Shown in pieces: positions 4,773 to 8,679 of a stretch of DNA of 8,679 nucleotides. The notes under the pieces are model-generated. The model worked only from the letters and a program-made list of their open reading frames with translations. It was not told where the DNA came from and did not search any database. The position numbers were made by a program, and so were the translations under genes. The stretch's first letter is position 1. Each line of letters opens with the position of its first letter. The stretch is from Bacillota bacterium (GTDB lineage Bacteria > Bacillota > Clostridia > Christensenellales > CAG-138): positions 1 to 8,679 of the forward strand of contig JAEWZS010000075.1 in assembly GCA_023458355.1 (NCBI GenBank), written 5' to 3'.

Positions 4773-7235
4773 ATGGGTAAAAAAGTCGTAATTATCGGCG
4801 GTGTGGCGGGCGGTGCGACCGCGGCGGCGCGTCTTCGGAGGCTCGATGAAACTGCAGAGATTGTTTTAATCGAGCGCGGGGAATACATTTCCTACGCCAA
4901 CTGCGGGCTTCCCTACCATGTAGGCGGTGTCATACGCTCGCGCGACGCACTGCTGCTTCAATCCCCCTCCTCCATGATGAAAAAGTTTAATATGGATGTT
5001 AGGGTCAATCAGGAGGCCGTAGCAATCGACCGCGAGAGCAAGTACGTCACTGTTAAAAAGCATGACGGCGAAACGTATAAGGAGAGCTACGATACGCTCA
5101 TCCTCGCCACGGGTTCCTCACCGCTTCGTCCGCCCATTCTGGGTATTGACGGGGAAAACATACTTACGCTTTGGACTGTGCCTGATACCGACAGGCTCAA
5201 GGCGCGCGTACAGGATGGAGGTGTAAAGCATGCGGTCGTGGTAGGCGGCGGCTTTATTGGCCTTGAGGTAGCTGAAAACCTAAAGCACTTAGGGATTGAA
5301 GTGACAATCGTTGAAATGCTCGACCAGGTGATGGCTCCTCTCGACTTTGAAATGGCGAAGCTCCTGCACGAGAATATCGAAAAAAACGGTGTTAAGCTTT
5401 CCTTGGGCGACGGCGTTTCCGCGTTTTCACAGCTTGACGGCGGTGTGCGTGTAAGCTTAAAAAGCGGGAAGCACATTGACGCAGGGCTTGCGGTGCTCGC
5501 CATAGGCGTTCGCCCCAACAGCGAGCTGATGAAGGCGGCAGGGCTTACGCTAAACGCCCGCGGCGGCGTGGTTGTGGATGAATACCTAAGAACCTCCGAT
5601 CCTAATATCTATGCCGTAGGCGATGTGATTGAGGTGGAGGATTATATACTGAAAGGCCGCACCATGGTGCCGCTTGCCGGGCCTGCCAACAAGCAGGGAC
5701 GCATTGCAGCCAATAATATCGCGGGGCTAAAGGAAAAATATGAGGGCACGCAGGCGAGCTCGGTCGTGAAGGTGTTTGACCTCACGGCGGCTTCCACGGG
5801 CCTTAATGAAAAAACGCTTATTGCGCGCGGGCTTATACGCGGCAAGGATTATGAGGCCGTCACCATAGTACAAAACTCCCATGCGGGCTATTACCCGGGA
5901 GCAGTTCCTATGACACTGAAGCTATTATTCTCCATGAACGGCCAAAAACTCTTCGGTGCGCAGATCGTAGGCATGGAAGGTGTAGATAAACGTATCGACA
6001 CCTTAGGCGTAACCATCCGCTTAGGCGGTGGAGTGGAAGAGCTCAAAACCTTGGAGCTTGCATACGCACCGCCGTATTCCTCGGCAAAGGACCCCGTAAA
6101 CATGCTTGGCTTTGTGGCGGGAAACGTATTAGACGGTAAGGTGAAATTCGCCTTATGGGATGCCGCCGAAAATAGCGACAAGGAAGAAACGATACTGCTT
6201 GACGTACGCGAGGATAGCGAGCGTATGGCGTTTTCCGTGCCAAATGCCGTAGGGTTGCCGCTTGGTCAGCTTCGCATGCGGCTACATGAGCTCGATCGGG
6301 AAAAGGAAATCATCGTATTCTGCGCCATTGGTGTCAGGGCTTACAACGCAGCACGCATTTTGATGGAGAACGGATTTAACAACGTGAAGGTGTACCCCGG
6401 CGGATCGCGTTTTTATATGGCTACGCATTACGAAAGGCTTTCGGATGCTCCGATACGTCCCATTAAGGTAGAAGACAGCGGACATGAAACGCATGCGAAC
6501 GCAGAGTCTGTACCTGTTACTGCCATCAGGCTGGACTGCAGCGGGCTCCAATGCCCGGGACCGATTATGAAGGTTTTTGAATCCATGAAGGATATAGAGG
6601 ACGGGCAGGCTATCGAGGTGACCGCCAACGACCCCGGCTTTGCGCGTGACATCATCGCTTGGTCCAGGCGCACCGGCAACACACTTGTTTTAAATGAGAA
6701 GCGCGGCAACGACTATGTGGCAGTTGTGAAAAAGGGCGGTACACAAATACAGGCGGCGCATGAGAAAAACGGCAAGACCATCATCGTATTTAGCAACGAT
6801 CTCGATAAGGTACTTGCGTCGTTCATTATCGCCAACGGCTCAGCGGCGATGGGACGTCCTGTGACGATGTTCTTTACCTTCTGGGGGCTAAGCGTGCTCA
6901 GAAAGCCCGAAAAAGTGAACGTCAAAAAATCCTTTGTGGAAAGTATGTTTGGGATTATGATGCCACGCGGTGTCAATAAATTGAAGCTTTCCAACTTTAA
7001 TATGCTCGGGATGGGATCCTCGATGATGAAGATGGTTATGCGCAAAAAGAACGTGGATTCGCTTCATGAACTCATAGAAAAGGCGAAACGCGCCGGCGTG
7101 AAGCTCGTGGCGTGCACCATGTCGATGGACGTGATGGGCATCCGTCCCGAGGAACTAATCGATGGCGTGGAGCTCGCGGGTGTAGGTGCGTATCTTGGCG
7201 ACGCTGAGGAATCGAACGTGAATTTGTTTATGTAA
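4773..7235 (+). CDS. CoA-disulfide reductase/persulfide reductase fused to rhodanese, TusA and DsrE domains
   Basis: An 820-residue, probably cytoplasmic flavoprotein made of four sulfur-handling modules. Residues 1 to about 455 are an FAD/NAD(P)H disulfide reductase: an FAD fold at the start (VVIIGGVAGG), the CoA-disulfide-reductase active site SYANCGLPY with C44, a second dinucleotide fold VVVGGGFIGLE (156-166), the FAD motif IYAVGD (279-284) and the dimer domain ending AYAPPYSSAKDPVN. Residues about 465-555 are a rhodanese with C517 (CAIGVRAY). Residues about 585-655 are TusA-like, with CPGP at C594. Residues about 668-820 are DsrE-like with C781. The family reduces CoA disulfide, CoA persulfide or polysulfide with NADH; the added modules suggest that sulfane sulfur is passed between cysteines within one chain. 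The start is ATG with AGGAGG at 4763-4768. It is a single-gene unit with its own promoter under a Rex-like site. Domain calls are firm; the physiological substrate is inferred. Confidence 0.93.
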   Translation: MGKKVVIIGGVAGGATAAARLRRLDETAEIVLIERGEYISYANCGLPYHVGGVIRSRDALLLQSPSSMMKKFNMDVRVNQEAVAIDRESKYVTVKKHDGETYKESYDTLILATGSSPLRPPILGIDGENILTLWTVPDTDRLKARVQDGGVKHAVVVGGGFIGLEVAENLKHLGIEVTIVEMLDQVMAPLDFEMAKLLHENIEKNGVKLSLGDGVSAFSQLDGGVRVSLKSGKHIDAGLAVLAIGVRPNSELMKAAGLTLNARGGVVVDEYLRTSDPNIYAVGDVIEVEDYILKGRTMVPLAGPANKQGRIAANNIAGLKEKYEGTQASSVVKVFDLTAASTGLNEKTLIARGLIRGKDYEAVTIVQNSHAGYYPGAVPMTLKLLFSMNGQKLFGAQIVGMEGVDKRIDTLGVTIRLGGGVEELKTLELAYAPPYSSAKDPVNMLGFVAGNVLDGKVKFALWDAAENSDKEETILLDVREDSERMAFSVPNAVGLPLGQLRMRLHELDREKEIIVFCAIGVRAYNAARILMENGFNNVKVYPGGSRFYMATHYERLSDAPIRPIKVEDSGHETHANAESVPVTAIRLDCSGLQCPGPIMKVFESMKDIEDGQAIEVTANDPGFARDIIAWSRRTGNTLVLNEKRGNDYVAVVKKGGTQIQAAHEKNGKTIIVFSNDLDKVLASFIIANGSAAMGRPVTMFFTFWGLSVLRKPEKVNVKKSFVESMFGIMMPRGVNKLKLSNFNMLGMGSSMMKMVMRKKNVDSLHELIEKAKRAGVKLVACTMSMDVMGIRPEELIDGVELAGVGAYLGDAEESNVNLFM

Positions 7236-7278
7236 GCTATATGCATCTTTCAATGAAATAGCCGCTCATGTCTCAAAA

Positions 7279-7303
7279 GCCCCGTCCAATAAAGGAACGG
7301 GGC
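7279..7303 (+). terminator. Probable terminator hairpin after the fusion gene
   Basis: GCCCCGT (7279-7285) pairs with ACGGGGC (7297-7303), with CC/GG extending the stem past one bulged A, and the loop is AATAAA. It starts 43 bases after the stop codon. The plus-strand tail (CAATTGCATTATAT) is poor in T, while the minus strand has TTTTGAG, so the hairpin would work better for minus-strand transcripts. The strand given here is based on gene context. Confidence 0.5.
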
Positions 7304-7340
7304 CAATTGCATTATATGGTTATCGTATAAATGCATAGCA

Positions 7341-7375
7341 CATATGTTATCATCACTTAATGTTGATAACAAATG
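7341..7375. repeat. 12-bp inverted repeat with 11-base centre
   Basis: CATATGTTATCA (7341-7352) is the reverse complement of TGATAACAAATG (7364-7375) except at one position. It could be an operator or an AT-rich RNA hairpin. No function can be assigned. Confidence 0.45.
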
Positions 7376-7567
7376 AACCCATCACTTCGCAAGGATGGAA
7401 GAACATATGATAATAAAAGTAAACAAAAAGCAATGTGTAAATGAATGTAACATGATAAAAACCCCCGTATTTTGTCAATATATGGACATGAAACGCCAAA
7501 AATGGCATAGATGTAGTGTCAAAACTTGGCGCATGCACAGTATACCTTAATGTAGAGCTGTATCGAA

Positions 7568-7596
7568 TTGACAAATAAAGGGCGGTTTTATATAAT
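7568..7596 (+). promoter_or_regulatory. Perfect consensus vegetative promoter
   Basis: TTGACA (7568-7573), a 17-base spacer and TATAAT (7591-7596): all twelve consensus bases with ideal spacing. Transcription should start near 7603, about 115 bases before the first likely start codon of the repeat-tail membrane protein. Confidence 0.85.
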
Positions 7597-7602
7597 ATGA
7601 AC

Positions 7603-7718
7603 AATAATGCTTTACAAAACATGACAGCTTCTTACACGGTTCGACTCGTTTTGCGGTAAACGCGCGGGGCGTCGGGTATGCGGCCTATCGAAAAGCAATT
7701 CGGCAGGGGGTAAAGACG
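7603..7718 (+). other. Leader of about 115 bases, G/C-richer than its surroundings
   Basis: The stretch between the predicted transcription start and the ribosome site AGGGGGT (7705-7711). It can form small stems, such as CGTTT/AAACG (7647-7651, 7658-7662) and GCGTC/GACGC (7669-7673, 7715-7719); the second would partly enclose the start region. It matches no riboswitch class that I recognise. Alternatively part of it may once have been coding, as the frame of the following gene is open back to 7608. Confidence 0.3.
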
Positions 7719-8679
7719 CTGGACTCAACCGTAGTGATGATCGTTCTGCTCGTTGTGATTGGCGTTGCTGCTATCGCAATCTTAGGCAGGAAATACGCCA
7801 ATACGGCGCTCCCGACGGTACTTGCGCTCGCGCTGTGCTGTTGCATGAGTCTTGGTATTTATTTTTATGCATCTGTGTTCTCCCGTGCGGGCGAGCTTAT
7901 TTTTGCAGCGGTCGGCGGCGTTTTGCTGTCGGCCGGTGTTTATGCACTCACAAACTCGATTTGCAAACATCGAGCAGTATTAAAAGATGCGATAGCCCGC
8001 ATAGTCGGTCCGCGCAAGCCATTGGTTGAATTTGTGGAATCCGACGAGGAGGAGCACGAAAAAACCTATAAAAATCCGGATCATGCAGGCCTTATAGCGA
8101 AGGAGAGCGAGAAGGAAGAACTTCCGAAGCTATGGGAGGAAGATCAACCGGAATCCGAGCAGGAGCGTCGCGCATTCGACGAAGCGCTTGACGAAGCTCT
8201 ATTTGCCGATACCGAAGCTACCGTGGAAGCGGAAATGGAAGCGGAAGAAGCTGCTGCAACTAAGTCTAATGTAAAAGAGCAAATAGAAGAAACTGCTGCA
8301 GAGTCGAATGAGGATACCTTACAGGAGCCGTTTGTTGTGTTGGCTGTTCCGCCGCTTGTGCCGGAAGAGACCCTCGAAACGGAGGAGGCTCCAGACGACG
8401 CGGAGCTGGATCAATTTGTAATAGAAGAGGAAGAAAGCGAAATTCCGCCGCTTGCGCTTGAGGAGATCCTCGAAAAGGAAGCTTCAGACGACGCGGAGAC
8501 GGAGCAATTTATAATAGGAGAGAAAGAAAGCGAAATACCGCCGCTTGCGCTTGAGGAGACCCTCGAAAATGAGGAAGCTTCAGAGGACGCGGAGACGGAG
8601 CACTTTATAATAGAAGGGGAAGAAAGCGAAATTCCGCCGCTTACGCTTGAGGAGACCCTCGAAAATGAGGAAGCTTCAG
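7719..8679 (+). CDS. Three-helix membrane protein with long acidic tandem-repeat tail (3' end beyond window)
   Basis: I do not recognise this gene. The frame is open to the right edge, giving at least 320 residues. Numbered from CTG 7719, three hydrophobic segments lie at about 5-22, 30-50 (containing CCC at 40-42) and 58-78. They are followed by a basic stretch to residue 100 (KHRAVLKDAIARIVGPRK), then a strongly acidic, low-complexity region rich in Glu, Asp and Ala. Short basic segments after helices 1 and 3 suggest N-out, C-in topology, so the tail is probably cytoplasmic. From residue 211 the tail consists of 31-32-residue repeats starting PPL and ending ESEI. The start is uncertain: AGGGGGT at 7705-7711 is spaced eight bases before CTG 7719, while GTG 7734 and ATG 7737 lack a nearby site. 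It sits under a perfect promoter. A scaffold or spacer role for the tail would be a guess. Real gene: likely; function: unknown. Confidence 0.75.
   Translation, partial: MDSTVVMIVLLVVIGVAAIAILGRKYANTALPTVLALALCCCMSLGIYFYASVFSRAGELIFAAVGGVLLSAGVYALTNSICKHRAVLKDAIARIVGPRKPLVEFVESDEEEHEKTYKNPDHAGLIAKESEKEELPKLWEEDQPESEQERRAFDEALDEALFADTEATVEAEMEAEEAAATKSNVKEQIEETAAESNEDTLQEPFVVLAVPPLVPEETLETEEAPDDAELDQFVIEEEESEIPPLALEEILEKEASDDAETEQFIIGEKESEIPPLALEETLENEEASEDAETEHFIIEGEESEIPPLTLEETLENEEAS
8349..8679 (+). repeat. In-frame tandem repeats of 96/93/96 bases, fourth copy cut by the window
   Basis: Units begin at 8349, 8445, 8538 and 8634, each at CCGCCGCTT. They encode 32, 31 and 32 residues, and the fourth copy is incomplete. 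The shared pattern is PPL-x-LEE-x-LE, then EAS-x-DAETE-x-F-I-I and E-ESEI. Units two to four are more alike than unit one at both DNA and protein level, which suggests recent duplication at the right end. All lengths are multiples of three, so the frame is kept. Confidence 0.9.

Larger units (their letters stand above)
7236..7567. other. AT-rich intergenic stretch without a convincing gene
   Basis: About 330 bases between the fusion gene and the next promoter. Apart from the hairpin at 7279-7303 and the inverted repeat at 7341-7375, there is an inverted pair CGCCAA/TTGGCG (7494-7499, 7526-7531). I see no tRNA, no recognisable riboswitch and no frame with a ribosome site and coding-like composition. 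The one longer minus-strand frame here is rich in rare aromatic and cysteine codons and has no supporting signals. Confidence 0.6.

Noticed and set aside
4655..4888. Minus-strand frame of 77 codons across the divergent promoter region
   Set aside because: It overlaps the start of the fusion gene, its promoter and the palindrome at 4722-4739, and has no ribosome site.
7540..7545. Second GTATAC as a further GntR operator
   Set aside because: The flanks (CAGTATACCT) are not symmetrical, and GTATAC also occurs inside the VanW coding region; the total count is near chance for a 6-base word.
7353..7622. Minus-strand open frame of 89 codons in the intergenic gap
   Set aside because: No ribosome site, odd composition dominated by Phe, Tyr and His from AT-rich DNA, and it overlaps the consensus plus-strand promoter at 7568-7596.
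7638..7647. GGTTCGACTC looks like a tRNA T-arm
   Set aside because: No matching acceptor, D or anticodon stems at proper distances on either strand.
8349..8679. Regular repeats suggesting a CRISPR array
   Set aside because: Repeats are direct, contiguous, multiples of three and encode a continuous acidic protein; there are no unique spacers and no cas genes.

Overview
The window looks like chromosomal DNA of an anaerobic Bacillota, most likely class Clostridia. The evidence is a Rex NADH sensor, consensus sigma-70/SigA-type promoters, strong AGGAGG ribosome sites, a VanW-type secreted protein, and a multidomain coenzyme A disulfide reductase of the kind found in low-oxygen Firmicutes. Base composition is mixed and near 50% G+C in genes, with AT-rich gaps. 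Genus cannot be told from this sequence.

Left part (1-2408): the 3' end of rex (+) runs into a short gap with two hairpins. It faces a solitary beta-class adenine-N6 DNA methyltransferase (-), which lies directly behind an FCD-type GntR regulator (-). A clear intrinsic terminator separates these two minus-strand genes. The GntR promoter carries a GTATAC-centred palindrome over its -10 box, suggesting self-control.

Middle (2409-4568): a secreted VanW/G5-type cell-envelope protein (+) converges on a CDP-alcohol phosphatidyltransferase (-), and the two share a perfect bidirectional terminator.

Right part (4569-8679): the phosphatidyltransferase is divergent from an 820-residue fusion of CoA-disulfide reductase, rhodanese, TusA and DsrE modules. 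The roughly 200-base gap between them holds both promoters and several palindromes. One, TTGTTA-N6-TAACAA, sits on the -10 box of the fusion gene and closely resembles the clostridial Rex operator. This suggests that the Rex encoded at the left edge, or a Crp/Fnr-type factor, ties sulfane-sulfur/NADH chemistry to the redox state of the cell.

After a gap of about 480 bases without a convincing gene, a perfect TTGACA-17-TATAAT promoter leads into an open reading frame that runs off the right edge. It encodes a three-helix membrane protein with a long, very acidic tail. The tail ends in tandem repeats of 31-32 residues beginning PPL, and I do not recognise it. This gene, together with the redox-controlled sulfur-relay fusion, is the least ordinary content of the window.
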